From the NCBI RefSeq assembly GCF_000332515.2, contig NZ_AOGZ02000008.1, positions 1-64,000 of the forward strand: DNA of 64,000 nucleotides, given 5' to 3'. The translations under genes and the position numbers were made by a program. Positions 35,435 to 44,937 of the stretch are shown one piece after another. Origin of the DNA: Leptospira wolbachii serovar Codice str. CDC (lineage in GTDB: Bacteria > Spirochaetota > Leptospiria > Leptospirales > Leptospiraceae). The first letter of the stretch is position 1. Every line of letters begins with the position of its first letter. The notes under the pieces are model-generated. The model did no database searches. It was not told the DNA's origin and worked only from the letters and a program-made list of their open reading frames with translations.

Positions 35435-36051
35435 ATGACAAAGATCTACAAACTCAGTTTTGTATTTTAGTTCCAGACCGATTGGGTTACGGAAAGTCTA
35501 TGAACCAAGTATCTCTTCCGAATATTTTTGCCCAAGGCCGAGCGATCCAATTTACGCTTTTCAATTATTTAAAAAAAGAAGGATTCTCTTTTGATAAAGC
35601 TATTGTTGTTGGTCATTCCTATGGTGGACCTGTTGCACTTATCATTGCGATGGAGGAGGATCGTTCCTATCCCGTTGATTGGAAATGCATCTTACTTTCT
35701 AGTCCTGCTGACCCTGGTTTAGAGGAGTTGTATTGGTACAACAAATTGGCAAGTTTCGGCTTTGTTCAATGGATCCTTCCTAAGTCCTGGATCCATAGCA
35801 ATGAAGAGATGTATACACTAAAGTCTGATCTAGAACAACTAACAACGATATTGGGAGACCGTCCTTTGGATATTTTTTCCGTCCATGGAGAGGAGGACAA
35901 GTTGGTTCCCCTGGAGAACATTTATTACTTTACGAAATGGAAACCAATGATAAAACATAGGATTCAAATCCTAAAGGAAGAAAACCATTTCATTCCCTGG
36001 ACAAGTTTTCAAGAAATTAAAGAAATTCTATTGGCGGAGGGTTCTAAATGA
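35422..36051 (+). pseudogene. Alpha/beta hydrolase, main part after the frameshift
   Basis: The frame carries DRLGYGKS, the nucleophile elbow VVGHSYGGPVAL (Ser of GHSYGG), a late Asp (VHGEEDKLVP) and a catalytic His (EENHFIPW), so the hydrolase triad is complete. The reading frame opens upstream of 35422, right after a stop at 35362-35364, and contains the HGSPG motif. The apparent TTG start at 35422 is thus not the true start. The substrate is unknown. Confidence 0.75.
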
Positions 36052-36449
36052 AATTACCGGGAATTCGATCCATGCTCTTTCACTCTGCTAGGTTTGTAGC
36101 AGTGCTGATCATAGGGCAAACACTGTATTTTAAATTTTCTGGTTCCGAGGAATCTAAATTTATATTTTCTGTTTTGGGAATGGAACCTTGGGGAAGGTAT
36201 GGGCTTGCTGTTTTGGAAACCTTATGTGTTTTGTTTTTGTTAATTCCTCGCTTCGTTTGGTTTGGGGCCCTTATGGGTTTTAATTTAATGTTAGGTGCTG
36301 TATTGTCTCATTTTGTATTTTTGGGGATCGTGGTCCAAGGTGATGGAGGGCTTCTTTTCTTTTTGGCTTTAGTTGTGTTTTCCTTATCTACTTATCTTTT
36401 GTATGTTGAAAGAAAAAAGATTCCTTATTTAAATAAGTATATAGACTGA
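36048..36449 (+). CDS. DoxX-like small membrane protein
   Basis: This 133-residue protein has four predicted membrane helices and the DoxX-like pattern (FVAVLIIGQTLYFKFSG near the start, GRYGLAVLETLCVLFLLIP, then GALMGFNLMLGAVLSHF). The function of the family is unclear, with suggested roles in redox or respiratory complexes. It overlaps the hydrolase stop by 4 nt. Confidence 0.75.
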   Translation: MKLPGIRSMLFHSARFVAVLIIGQTLYFKFSGSEESKFIFSVLGMEPWGRYGLAVLETLCVLFLLIPRFVWFGALMGFNLMLGAVLSHFVFLGIVVQGDGGLLFFLALVVFSLSTYLLYVERKKIPYLNKYID

Positions 36450-36508
36450 AGTCCTTTATTGTAGAGAAAACTTAAGGATCAAAATGGTTTAGACCTCTAG
36501 ATTAAACT

Positions 36509-38098
36509 TTAATCTCGATTGGAAAAGTTCTCCCTATATTTTTTATGTTTTTGTACCAAATGATAAAGTTTTTTGTAAGGATATAAGGAAACACCTTTCC
36601 TATAATTTTCATAACCGATCTGAAATAATATCTTCCATTGGCGAAATAAAATAGAGTAACTTTCAAAAATGGAAAACTTCGGATCATAAAGATTTGTGGA
36701 CTCACTTGTGGCGCCATTCAGTTCAATGATTTTAAAACCAAGTCCTAACTTAAATTCATTGGGATCAGAAAACCGAATGTCAAACCTCCCAAAATAAATA
36801 CCAGAAACTGAATCTCCTATAGAGATAAATTTGGTTTCTAGCTCTTTAGTTTTCCAATTGTTACCATCTTGGAACATACAACCTTGGATATGATTTCCAA
36901 TGAAACCGATAGAGACGGTTTCTCCTGCTAGTAAAATTTTGTCTAACTGGTGTTTGTTGTGATTTATATGAGCTTCTTTTTGGAATTGAAATCTAGGATG
37001 GTTTGTGATGAGAGTTTTTAGGTTACTAGTTCCATCTCCTGTAACCTCGGGAAAAACTTTGTCTGTAATGGAAAAAATCTTACCTTTTTTTTTCCTGGGA
37101 TCGCGATAATAAAACACACCCACTTCATAAGGGCCTTCTAAATATTCTTGGAAGAGCCAATCGATCGGATAGGTTTGAAGGAGGGTGGAACATTCTTCCA
37201 GAGAGTTTAGTTTCTTAATTAAAAAGCCTCGTTCGCCTTTATCTGGTTTGGCGATTATGGGAAATTTTAAATTTTTCTCTAACATCCAGTTTTGAATCCG
37301 AGACTGTGAGTCTTTTTCTTCTTTGGAAAGGAATAGATAACTTGCCACTGACTCTTTTGGAATGAGATTTAAAATTTCTGATTTAGATTCGCCTGCAATT
37401 CCAGAAGCTAAGATCCCTGGATTTACAGCTGTGATATAACGAAGGCCTCTGTAACGGAGAGCCAAATACAAAAGATAGGGAACAAGGGGAAGGTAAAATA
37501 GGGATGCCGACCAAAATTCCAAATGATTGAGTTTTTTGATAAGGATCCAAAATTTTTTTCTCTCAGATGGATCTGTGGCAATGCGTAGGGTTTTGTAGAG
37601 GAGATAAAAACTAAGTCCAATACAAAAACTAAAAAGAATCGAATGACTTGTGTTTCCATACAAACTGACTAAGTTCCCGTAGAGATAGACCAAATAAACA
37701 AAGGCGGTTGTCCAAATGGTTACAGCAAAAAAACTGATATAGAAAAAAGGAAAGAAGGGAAGGGTAAAAAAACCACTACTGAAATAAAGAGGGAGCCTTG
37801 TCCCCGGGAAAAAGCGAGAAAGAAAAATTGACTTTTTATAATGTTGTTTCCAATTTGTGAGGACTTTTGTGGATTGCCATGTCTTTTGAAGGTTCTGAAG
37901 ATAATTCCATTTCACAATCCCTCGCCTAACAAGGTATCCACAAAGATATAAAAGGCAATCCCCCACAAAAATGCCAAGTCCGGTGCTGAGAATGGCTAAG
38001 GGTAAGGAAAGTTTCCCTTCTTTTGTTAGGAGTCCTGCGGCAATACAAGTCAGGTCTTCGGATACAAATGTCGAGAAAAAAAGCGAAAGTACTGTCAC
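36509..38098 (-). CDS. DedA-type membrane domain fused to an ATP-grasp domain
   Basis: This 529-residue protein has an N-terminal DedA/VTT module (about 1-165) with the hallmarks EDLTCIAAGLL, GIFVGDCLLYLCGYLVRR and FLSRFFPGTRLPLYFSSG. Another membrane segment lies near 196-216. A cytoplasmic ATP-grasp-like domain (about 240-490) has FPIIAKPDKGERGFLIKK, WLFQEYLEGPYEVGVFY and the metal-site FKIIELNGATSES. DedA proteins move lipid carriers or lipids across the membrane, and ATP-grasp enzymes ligate carboxylates to amines or hydroxyls. Together they suggest a lipid- or wall-precursor-modifying enzyme. I cannot name a substrate. Confidence 0.8.
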   Translation of the reverse strand: MTVLSLFFSTFVSEDLTCIAAGLLTKEGKLSLPLAILSTGLGIFVGDCLLYLCGYLVRRGIVKWNYLQNLQKTWQSTKVLTNWKQHYKKSIFLSRFFPGTRLPLYFSSGFFTLPFFPFFYISFFAVTIWTTAFVYLVYLYGNLVSLYGNTSHSILFSFCIGLSFYLLYKTLRIATDPSERKKFWILIKKLNHLEFWSASLFYLPLVPYLLYLALRYRGLRYITAVNPGILASGIAGESKSEILNLIPKESVASYLFLSKEEKDSQSRIQNWMLEKNLKFPIIAKPDKGERGFLIKKLNSLEECSTLLQTYPIDWLFQEYLEGPYEVGVFYYRDPRKKKGKIFSITDKVFPEVTGDGTSNLKTLITNHPRFQFQKEAHINHNKHQLDKILLAGETVSIGFIGNHIQGCMFQDGNNWKTKELETKFISIGDSVSGIYFGRFDIRFSDPNEFKLGLGFKIIELNGATSESTNLYDPKFSIFESYSILFRQWKILFQIGYENYRKGVSLYPYKKLYHLVQKHKKYRENFSNRD

Positions 38099-38193
38099 AG
38101 AAGAAATCTGAAAGATATTTACAACCTAGGTCAATGGAAAACTAATTTTTTTTAACGTTTTACCAATCTATGGTTTTTGTGAATTTGTCCCGT

Positions 38194-38736
38194 ATGCCCA
38201 AAATTTTGATTCTGCTTGTCCACCCTGCACTTGAGAAGTCGAAAGCCAATCAAATGCTTTTGGATTCTATCCCAAATTCGGAAAATATCACCTTACATGA
38301 TTTATATGAGGAGTATCCTAACTTTTCTATCAATGTAAAGGCAGAACAAAACTTAATTGCAGACCACCAAATCATTTTGTTTCAACATCCTTTGTATTGG
38401 TATAGTTGCCCTCCACTCATGAAATTATGGATTGATATGGTGCTTGAGGATGGTTGGGCTTATGGACCTGGGGGCAACCAATTGTCTGGAAAAAAATGGA
38501 TACAAGTCATTACAACGGGTGGTTCAAAAGATGCGTATTCGAAGAGTGGGTTTCATGGGTATGAGACTGAAGATTTTCTTCTTCCTTTTCGTAGGACCGC
38601 CGAACTCTGCGGTATGGATTTTCTAAAACCCTTTTTGGTTCAAGGAACTTTTCAGTTGACTGAGCTGGATTTACAAAAGGAATCCAACCGTTATTCTAAA
38701 TTTATTAATCAATTGTTAGGTGGCATTTATGAATGA
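38194..38736 (+). CDS. KefF/KefG-like NAD(P)H oxidoreductase
   Basis: This 180-residue flavodoxin-fold protein has HPALEKSKAN near the start, IILFQHPLYWYSCPPLMKLW in the middle (about 72-91) and GWAYGPGGNQLSGK. This is the ancillary quinone oxidoreductase that activates glutathione-gated Kef potassium channels. The ATG at 38194 fits the family start better than an ATG eight codons upstream. It overlaps the Kef channel gene by 8 nt, which supports the pairing. Confidence 0.9.
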   Translation: MPKILILLVHPALEKSKANQMLLDSIPNSENITLHDLYEEYPNFSINVKAEQNLIADHQIILFQHPLYWYSCPPLMKLWIDMVLEDGWAYGPGGNQLSGKKWIQVITTGGSKDAYSKSGFHGYETEDFLLPFRRTAELCGMDFLKPFLVQGTFQLTELDLQKESNRYSKFINQLLGGIYE

Positions 38737-40582
38737 ACTTAGTTTTTTTATTCAAGCTCTGATTTATCTCACTAGTGCCATTATCATTGTTCCCATTGCA
38801 AATAGGCTGGGTCTTGGATCGGTGCTTGGGTATTTGATTGCAGGAATTGTGATTGGTCCTTTTGTGTTTGGGTTTGTAGGAACAGAAGGAAAAGATATGT
38901 TGCACTTTGCCGAATTTGGCGTGGTGATGATGCTTTTTGCTATTGGTTTAGAATTGGAATTGGACCTTCTCTGGCGGCTCAAATTTTGGTTACTGGGACT
39001 CGGCGGATTACAAATCATTCTCACCACAATAATTACTGCTGCCTTTTCTTTTGGATTTGGTTTCCAATGGAAGCCGGCCCTGGCTCTTGGTCTTATCCTT
39101 TCTTTATCTTCTACAGCCATTGTTTTACAAACGTTAAAAGAAAAAGGCCTCATGAAATCCGTTTCAGGCCAAGCCGCTTTTTCAGTTCTTTTGTTCCAGG
39201 ATATGGCAGTGATTCCCATTCTTGCCATCTTCCCTATGTTAAGTGATTCGGAAGTCACAACTTCCTCTCATGGGCATTCTCTCATTGAACATTTGCCAGG
39301 TTATGTAAAAACCTTAGTGGTACTGTCTGTTGTGATTGGAATCATTCTTGTTGGTAAGTATTTACTCAGTCCCTTCTTTCGTTTACTCGCCAAATCAGGA
39401 AATCGGGAAATTTTTACTGGTGCTAGTTTGTTACTCGTCATTGCCATCTCAGTGCTTATGGGTTCTGTGGGAGTGTCCGCTGCCCTCGGGACTTTTCTTG
39501 GGGGAGTGGTCCTTGCTAGTAGTGAGTTTCGTCATGAGTTAGAAAGTAATATAGAGCCGTTCAAAGGTTTACTTTTAGGATTATTTTTTTTAAGTGTTGG
39601 GGCTTCGATGGATCTTCCCGTTGTGATGGAAAGTCCATCCAAAATTTTAGGAATTGTGTTTGGAATTATTTTTACGAAAGCCTTAGTTCTTTTTTTACTG
39701 GGACTTGTTTTTCGACTTCCTCTAGATCAAAATCTTTATTTTTCCTTAGCTCTCTCTCAAGTGGGAGAATTTTCTTTTGTGCTTTTCGGATATTCAGAAG
39801 GTTTGGGCCTTTTCCAACAAGAGACTATAGTCATCCTTGTGGCTTGTGTGGCCGTCAGTATGGCCCTCACTCCCGTTTTACTTTTGTTATATGAGAAAAC
39901 CATTTTTGGATTTTTGGAATCCAAAATTCCCAAAAAACAAACAGAACAAAACATCCATAAACAAGAAAACCCTGTCATCATTTGCGGGTTTGGAAGGTTT
40001 GGAAACATGCTCGGTCGATTCCTACGTTCCAACGCCATCGGAATTACCATTTTAGATTTTGACGCGGATCGAGTGGAGATGCTTGGTCGGTTTGGGTTTA
40101 AAGTCTATTTTGGAGATGCCACTCGTTTGGAGTTATTGGAATCGGCGGGTTTAGAACATGCAAAAGTCCTTGTGGCGGCTCTAGACAATCCAGAGAAACA
40201 GGCGGAACTCATTCGGAACGTGAGCCAACACTATCCCAAGATCAAAATCGTGGCAAGGGCAGGAGACAGAGAAGGTGCCTATGACCTGAAGGAAATGGGA
40301 GTTCAGTACATCTATCGAGAAACGAGAGAAACGGCTGTCCTTATGGGAAGGGATGTATTGAGACTACTCGGTACTAGGTCCTATACGGCAGAAAAGGCAA
40401 AGAATTTATTTCTCAAACACGATGATGAGACCTTTCATGAACTTTTTGATTTAAGAAGAGACCGTGTGCAGTACATGAGTCTTGCCAAACAGAGAAATGC
40501 GGAACTCGAAAGACTGATGTTAGTGGATTTAGGACAGGAAGAAGAACTGGGAAGAGATCCCTGGAGTGAGATGGAGAGGTAA
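38729..40582 (+). CDS. kefC: Kef-type glutathione-regulated potassium-efflux antiporter
   Basis: This 617-residue protein has a twelve-helix cation/proton antiporter domain (about 1-385) with LGYLIAGIVIGPF and GMLLFLSVGASMD-like patterns. A cytoplasmic TrkA-N domain (about 410-530) follows, with the nucleotide-binding CGFGRFGNMLGRFL and a DFDADRVEML acidic end. Kef systems lower cytoplasmic pH in response to electrophiles. KefB and KefC cannot be told apart here. I used the ATG at 38729; a GTG nine bases upstream is an alternative. Confidence 0.92.
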   Translation: MNELSFFIQALIYLTSAIIIVPIANRLGLGSVLGYLIAGIVIGPFVFGFVGTEGKDMLHFAEFGVVMMLFAIGLELELDLLWRLKFWLLGLGGLQIILTTIITAAFSFGFGFQWKPALALGLILSLSSTAIVLQTLKEKGLMKSVSGQAAFSVLLFQDMAVIPILAIFPMLSDSEVTTSSHGHSLIEHLPGYVKTLVVLSVVIGIILVGKYLLSPFFRLLAKSGNREIFTGASLLLVIAISVLMGSVGVSAALGTFLGGVVLASSEFRHELESNIEPFKGLLLGLFFLSVGASMDLPVVMESPSKILGIVFGIIFTKALVLFLLGLVFRLPLDQNLYFSLALSQVGEFSFVLFGYSEGLGLFQQETIVILVACVAVSMALTPVLLLLYEKTIFGFLESKIPKKQTEQNIHKQENPVIICGFGRFGNMLGRFLRSNAIGITILDFDADRVEMLGRFGFKVYFGDATRLELLESAGLEHAKVLVAALDNPEKQAELIRNVSQHYPKIKIVARAGDREGAYDLKEMGVQYIYRETRETAVLMGRDVLRLLGTRSYTAEKAKNLFLKHDDETFHELFDLRRDRVQYMSLAKQRNAELERLMLVDLGQEEELGRDPWSEMER

Positions 40583-40612
40583 AGCTTTAAACTAAGTGAG
40601 AAGAGAAAGTAG

Positions 40613-40663
40613 AAACTCTATTCCCGAATGGTCTTCTTTTTTCTTTCGAGAATAGAGTTTTTT
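40613..40663 (+). terminator. Terminator after the Kef gene
   Basis: AAACTCTATTC (40613-40623) pairs perfectly with GAATAGAGTTT (40650-40660) over a 26-nt loop, followed by TTT. The loop is long and holds a T run of its own. The remaining gap to the convergent cyclophilin gene shows no other feature. Confidence 0.6.
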
Positions 40664-40796
40664 AGAGGGTTTTACTTTTGTTGGTTTCATAGAAAAAATC
40701 ATTCTAGAAGCCAGTTTGATTTGGGAGACTTGTTTTTCTTTTCCTTTTGTCTTCATGATCTTTAGACTTTCGAAAACAAAAGGAGAGAATCAATCT

Positions 40797-41309
40797 TTAT
40801 TTTTTAGAATCGAGGATTTGGTTCCACTCATCCAAAAGTGGTTTAGCCACTGCCAGAACAGAAGTTGTATCTCCTTCGATGGTGATCGATTCCAACACAT
40901 CCCCTTGGCGGATGGCATTGACTACTTCTTGGTCGGAGTCATCCACTACAGCACCAAAGACAGAATGTTTTCCATCAAGCCATGGTGTAGGAACGTGAGT
41001 GATAAAAAATTGACTGCCATTGGTCCCTGGACCTGCGTTGGCCATGGAAAGAATCCCTGGTTTGTTGTGTTTTAAACTAGAATCAAACTCATCTCGGAAT
41101 TTATAACCTGGTCCACCAGTTCCTGTTCCTAGGGGGCATCCGCCTTGGACCATAAAGTCTGCAATGACTCGGTGGAATTTAAGTCCATTGTAAAAATTCC
41201 TTTGTGCTAGGTTTACGAAATTGGCTACAGTGTTTGGTGTTTTGTCCGGAAACAAATCGATGCGAATTTCGCCTTTGTTTGTTTTGATAATTGCTCTAAG
41301 TGCGCTCAT
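40797..41309 (-). CDS. Cyclophilin-type peptidyl-prolyl isomerase
   Basis: This 170-residue protein catalyses cis-trans isomerisation of prolyl bonds. It shows [44 protein letters not shown] and [12 protein letters not shown], the classic active-site blocks. No signal peptide, so it is cytoplasmic. A single complete domain. Confidence 0.95.
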   Translation of the reverse strand: MSALRAIIKTNKGEIRIDLFPDKTPNTVANFVNLAQRNFYNGLKFHRVIADFMVQGGCPLGTGTGGPGYKFRDEFDSSLKHNKPGILSMANAGPGTNGSQFFITHVPTPWLDGKHSVFGAVVDDSDQEVVNAIRQGDVLESITIEGDTTSVLAVAKPLLDEWNQILDSKK

Positions 41310-41413
41310 TCATGTATCACAAATCCTTTAATTCCCCTGGCAAGTCGAAAAAAGGTTTGAGTTCCCAAGCCATCCTTATACACTCTAAGTCTATTTTTAC
41401 AGGAGATTCAATC

Positions 41414-41953
41414 ATGAAACCGTTTGTTTTGATTTTACTCGTACTTGTTACTATTCCCCTGGTTTCGGAATCTTCCAAAAAGAAAAAAGGTAAATCAAAA
41501 CCTGTTCCGATAGAAAACAAACTCATTGATTATGGTGAGTTTAAAAGGATAGTCAATCGTTCGGAAGGAGAGAGAGAAACACACCGCCTAACGGAAGATC
41601 AGTTCTTAAAGTTGATGTCGGAGGAAGGTGTTGTTTTGCTCGATGCACGCAGTGAAAACCGGTTCCATCTTTTGCACATTCAAGGAGCAAAGAATCTCCC
41701 TTTTACTGAATTCACCAAAGAATCGTTAGCTGAAATTATTCCGGAAAAAAAATCCAAAATTTTAATCTATTGTAATAATAACTTTGAAGGAAACCAAGAA
41801 GCCTTTGCGGCCAAGAGTCCAGCGGCCTCTTTGAATCTCTCTACTTACAACTCCCTAAAAGCCTATGGGTATGAATCCATCTTTGAACTAGGGCCACTGC
41901 TTGATGTCAAAAAAACAGTCCTACCTCTTGTGACGGATTCCCAGGCACCTTGA
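41414..41953 (+). CDS. Exported rhodanese-like protein
   Basis: This 179-residue protein has a signal peptide (residues 1-18), a Lys-rich stretch, and a rhodanese domain (about 60-170) with VVLLDARSENRFHLLHIQGA and the catalytic-loop Cys in ILIYCNNNFEG. It may transfer sulfur in the periplasm. The ATG at 41414 has AGGAG at a good distance. The frame is open upstream without a signal sequence. Confidence 0.85.
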   Translation: MKPFVLILLVLVTIPLVSESSKKKKGKSKPVPIENKLIDYGEFKRIVNRSEGERETHRLTEDQFLKLMSEEGVVLLDARSENRFHLLHIQGAKNLPFTEFTKESLAEIIPEKKSKILIYCNNNFEGNQEAFAAKSPAASLNLSTYNSLKAYGYESIFELGPLLDVKKTVLPLVTDSQAP

Positions 41954-41999
41954 TTTGGATTGACCAAAGATTTGTTTTTGGTCTTCTGGAAATAAATTT

Positions 42000-43268
42000 A
42001 TGATTCAAGGTGAGCTCCTTTCAGATATCATTGAAGCCGTTTCCAATACTTTTGGGAACGAGTTTTTAGACAGGCTTACACTCAAATTAGCATCTACCAT
42101 CCAAGCAGATTATACCTTTATTGCTATCTTCGATAAGGAAAAATACGAATCAAAGACCATCACTCTTGTGGCGAAGGGAGTGATTGCCGAAAACATGGCC
42201 TATTCTTTAAAAGATACACCTTGTGCGCAGGTATTCGACAATTCTGTTTGTTACTATCCCACTGAGGTGCAAAAATTCTTTCCCCTCGACCAACTTCTCA
42301 TTGAGATGAAGATAGAAGGATACATTGGCTCTCCCTTACTCAATTCCAAAAAAGAAGTGATTGGTTTGATTGTAGGTCTCTTTGAAACAGCAATCCATAA
42401 CAAAGACCAAATCCTCACTTTATTCCAAATTTTTTCAGGAAGGATTGCTGCCGAATTGGAAAGGTCTGAATATGAGACTCGGTTGGAACAAAACAATCAT
42501 GAGTTGGAATCTCTTGTAGAAGAGAGAACTAGCGAACTAAAGCAAACGTTAGACGAACTTAGGGAAAGACAAAACCAGCTGATCGAATCCGAAAAAATGG
42601 CAAGCCTTGGTTTACTCTCTGCGGGTATTGCCCATGAAATCAATAATCCTTTAAACTTTATCCTTGGTGGGTATTTTGGAGTTCGTGAGGTTTTAGAAGG
42701 TTCTTCCTTAGAATCGGAAAAAACGAAATTGTATTTAGAGGCAATCAAAGAAGGAGTGGAACGCACTTCCAAAATTGTGAAGGGTTTAAACCAGTTCACT
42801 CGAAGTGGGGATTCTGTAGAAGAAAGGTTTGATCTACATGATATTTTAGAAAACTGTCTTGTGATGCTTGGTCATTCTCTTCGGGATCGAATTTCGGTGG
42901 AATCAAACCTCCACTCACAACCCTTGGTGGTAAAAGGCAATTCCGGAAAGATCCACCAAGCATTTTTAAATATACTCACCAACGCCATCCAAGCCATGGA
43001 GGGAAGGTCGGGTATCTTAGGTGTTAGGTCCTATCGCGATTCCCAGTTTGCCGTTGTAGTTATCTCGGATACAGGAGTGGGGATCAAAGAGGAATACCAA
43101 AACCAAATACGAAATCCTTTTTTCACAACGAAAGAACCAGGGAAGGGAGTTGGACTTGGTTTACCGATCGCCTATAAGATCATCCAGGATCATGAAGGTT
43201 CTATTGAGATGGAATCGGAATGGGGGAAGGGAACTATTTTTCGGATCAAACTTCCCGTGCAAGTATGA
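42000..43268 (+). CDS. GAF-domain sensor histidine kinase
   Basis: This 422-residue cytoplasmic protein has a GAF-like sensor domain (about 10-155), a coiled coil (about 155-205), the phosphoacceptor His212 in GIAHEINNPLNF, and an ATPase domain with ISDTGVGIKEEYQ and GVGLGLPIAYKII. No membrane span, so it senses a soluble ligand. The response regulator gene overlaps it (ATGA). Confidence 0.93.
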   Translation: MIQGELLSDIIEAVSNTFGNEFLDRLTLKLASTIQADYTFIAIFDKEKYESKTITLVAKGVIAENMAYSLKDTPCAQVFDNSVCYYPTEVQKFFPLDQLLIEMKIEGYIGSPLLNSKKEVIGLIVGLFETAIHNKDQILTLFQIFSGRIAAELERSEYETRLEQNNHELESLVEERTSELKQTLDELRERQNQLIESEKMASLGLLSAGIAHEINNPLNFILGGYFGVREVLEGSSLESEKTKLYLEAIKEGVERTSKIVKGLNQFTRSGDSVEERFDLHDILENCLVMLGHSLRDRISVESNLHSQPLVVKGNSGKIHQAFLNILTNAIQAMEGRSGILGVRSYRDSQFAVVVISDTGVGIKEEYQNQIRNPFFTTKEPGKGVGLGLPIAYKIIQDHEGSIEMESEWGKGTIFRIKLPVQV

Positions 43269-43645
43269 ACCCATCGGAACCCAAACAAAAGTTACTCTAT
43301 GTGGATGACGAAATCCTAAATTTGTATTTGTTTCGTGAATACTTCCGTAATGAGTATGAAGTGATTGTGGCCCAATCTGGACAAGAGGCAATTGAAGAAC
43401 TATCTGAAAACAAAGATGTTCAATTTGTTATCAGTGATATGCGGATGCCTAAGATGAATGGTTTAGAATTCATTACAAAAGCCCAAGAGATCCGTCCCAA
43501 TATTACTTATTGTATTCTGACTGGATATGACTTAACGCCTGATATAGAGAAGGCAATTGGCGAGAAAAAGGTGGCTCGTTACTTTTCCAAACCCTTTGAT
43601 CCTACAGAGATTAGTTTGTTTCTCTCTGCAGGAAAAGGAAATTGA
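43265..43645 (+). CDS. Single-domain response regulator
   Basis: This 126-residue receiver domain has acidic pocket VDDE (Asp14/15), phosphoacceptor Asp58 (VISDMRMPKMNG), the Thr of CILTGY and Lys of FSKPF. It has no output domain, so it acts through a partner or returns phosphate. The ATG at 43265 overlaps the kinase stop. The open frame further upstream is non-coding. Confidence 0.93.
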   Translation: MNPSEPKQKLLYVDDEILNLYLFREYFRNEYEVIVAQSGQEAIEELSENKDVQFVISDMRMPKMNGLEFITKAQEIRPNITYCILTGYDLTPDIEKAIGEKKVARYFSKPFDPTEISLFLSAGKGN

Positions 43646-43659
43646 GTTTTACTTTAGTT

Positions 43660-44895
43660 TTATTTATTTCTAAATTCGACTTCCACAACACCTCGTTTAG
43701 AGCTATTGATACTCAAAGTTTTGCTACTTAAAAAACGAAAACTCGAATCTTTTTTATACATCAATTCTTCTGCAAACATAGATTCTTTTCCGGGATAGGT
43801 GAGTTCCCATTCCGATCCGTTAACTTCTGTTTTGCGATCATTGATTTGTTTTACGGAAGTGTATTCCATCAAATCGTTTTTGAAGTTAATGGCATCTTCG
43901 AGTCCGAGTCCTTTGAATTTTAAGATAACAGTATTCTGTTCTGTGAGTTTGAACCATTCATCTTTGATCTGTTTTCCTACTTTGTTTGAAACCAGGTTGG
44001 CCCAATCTTTGACGGCTTGTTCTCTCGAAACTTCTTGAGTGATGTCAGCCCCTCGTCCTTCCAAACTTCCAGATCCAAAAATTTTCCCATCCCCCCAAAG
44101 TTGGATGATGCGGTAGGGACCTGTGGCGGCCGAACTTAAAAAATCTGTTTTTTTCCCACCAGGTAAAACCACCGGTTTTTGGTCAGTTGTGGTTACCTTC
44201 GCGATAATCAAAACTTCGGCACCTGAATCTTGTGCGAGTGTGAGGAGGGGACTTCCTTCCTCTACAGAAGTAAGGTCGAGTTTCGCAAGGCTAGGATTTT
44301 TTTTGAGTAAGGCTGTGAGCTGCGAACTATCTACAACCTTGTTTCCTTTGGTGCGGAGTTTTTCTATGAGTTCTGCTTCCGCAATATTTGTTGCCGATCC
44401 AATAGGATAAGACTTTCCATTGACCACAGTTTGGACAAGGACAGCGATCCTAGGGTTCCCTACATCATCCAGGAGGGCATCTACCGCAGTGGAAAGTTTG
44501 GTTGCCTCCACTTCACAGCGTACGTTCAAACGGATCATGTCTTGGGTGTCCAATTTCCATTGTTCTTCACTGAGGATGTCGTATTTTTTTACGAAACTGT
44601 CTGTTTTACCGTAGAGTTTAGAGCCGAGCGATTGGCCGTCAGACACTCCCGATTTTTCTGTAATTTGTTCCCCTACGAGTTTGCGGATAGCGTTGAGTTT
44701 CGCATCCTTCAAAGCCTTGTTCCTAGCAAGAGCCAAGTCTCCTTGGTAGATAGGTGCCTCTCCCATCGCTGTTACCACATTGTCAGGAAGTGTGGGTTGT
44801 TTCTGGGCTGAATTGGATCCGGCACATGCCAAAATAGTAAGGATGAGAACTCCGGTTAAGGGAGCCAATCGAAGTCGGTTGAACATGAAGGACAT
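43660..44895 (-). CDS. LPP20/FlgT-like lipoprotein
   Basis: This protein of about 411 residues has a signal peptide and lipobox ILACAGS (about Cys24). A LPP20-like motif ALARNKALKDAKLNAIRKLV follows (about 52-72), then two alpha/beta domains with LVQTVVNGKSYPIG and AEVLIIAKVTT. FlgT and related lipoproteins assemble the flagellar outer rings in other bacteria, and spirochaetes reuse the fold. AAGGAG sits just before the ATG at 44895, with another ATG three codons later; either may serve. The frame further upstream is non-coding. Confidence 0.75.
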   Translation of the reverse strand: MSFMFNRLRLAPLTGVLILTILACAGSNSAQKQPTLPDNVVTAMGEAPIYQGDLALARNKALKDAKLNAIRKLVGEQITEKSGVSDGQSLGSKLYGKTDSFVKKYDILSEEQWKLDTQDMIRLNVRCEVEATKLSTAVDALLDDVGNPRIAVLVQTVVNGKSYPIGSATNIAEAELIEKLRTKGNKVVDSSQLTALLKKNPSLAKLDLTSVEEGSPLLTLAQDSGAEVLIIAKVTTTDQKPVVLPGGKKTDFLSSAATGPYRIIQLWGDGKIFGSGSLEGRGADITQEVSREQAVKDWANLVSNKVGKQIKDEWFKLTEQNTVILKFKGLGLEDAINFKNDLMEYTSVKQINDRKTEVNGSEWELTYPGKESMFAEELMYKKDSSFRFLSSKTLSINSSKRGVVEVEFRNK

Positions 44896-44937
44896 TTCTC
44901 CTTGAAGATTTGCTATATTATAGAAACATATACTTAC

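Noticed and set aside
36450..36508. Terminator between the DoxX-like and DedA fusion genes
   Set aside because: No stem of useful length followed by T was found in the short convergent gap.
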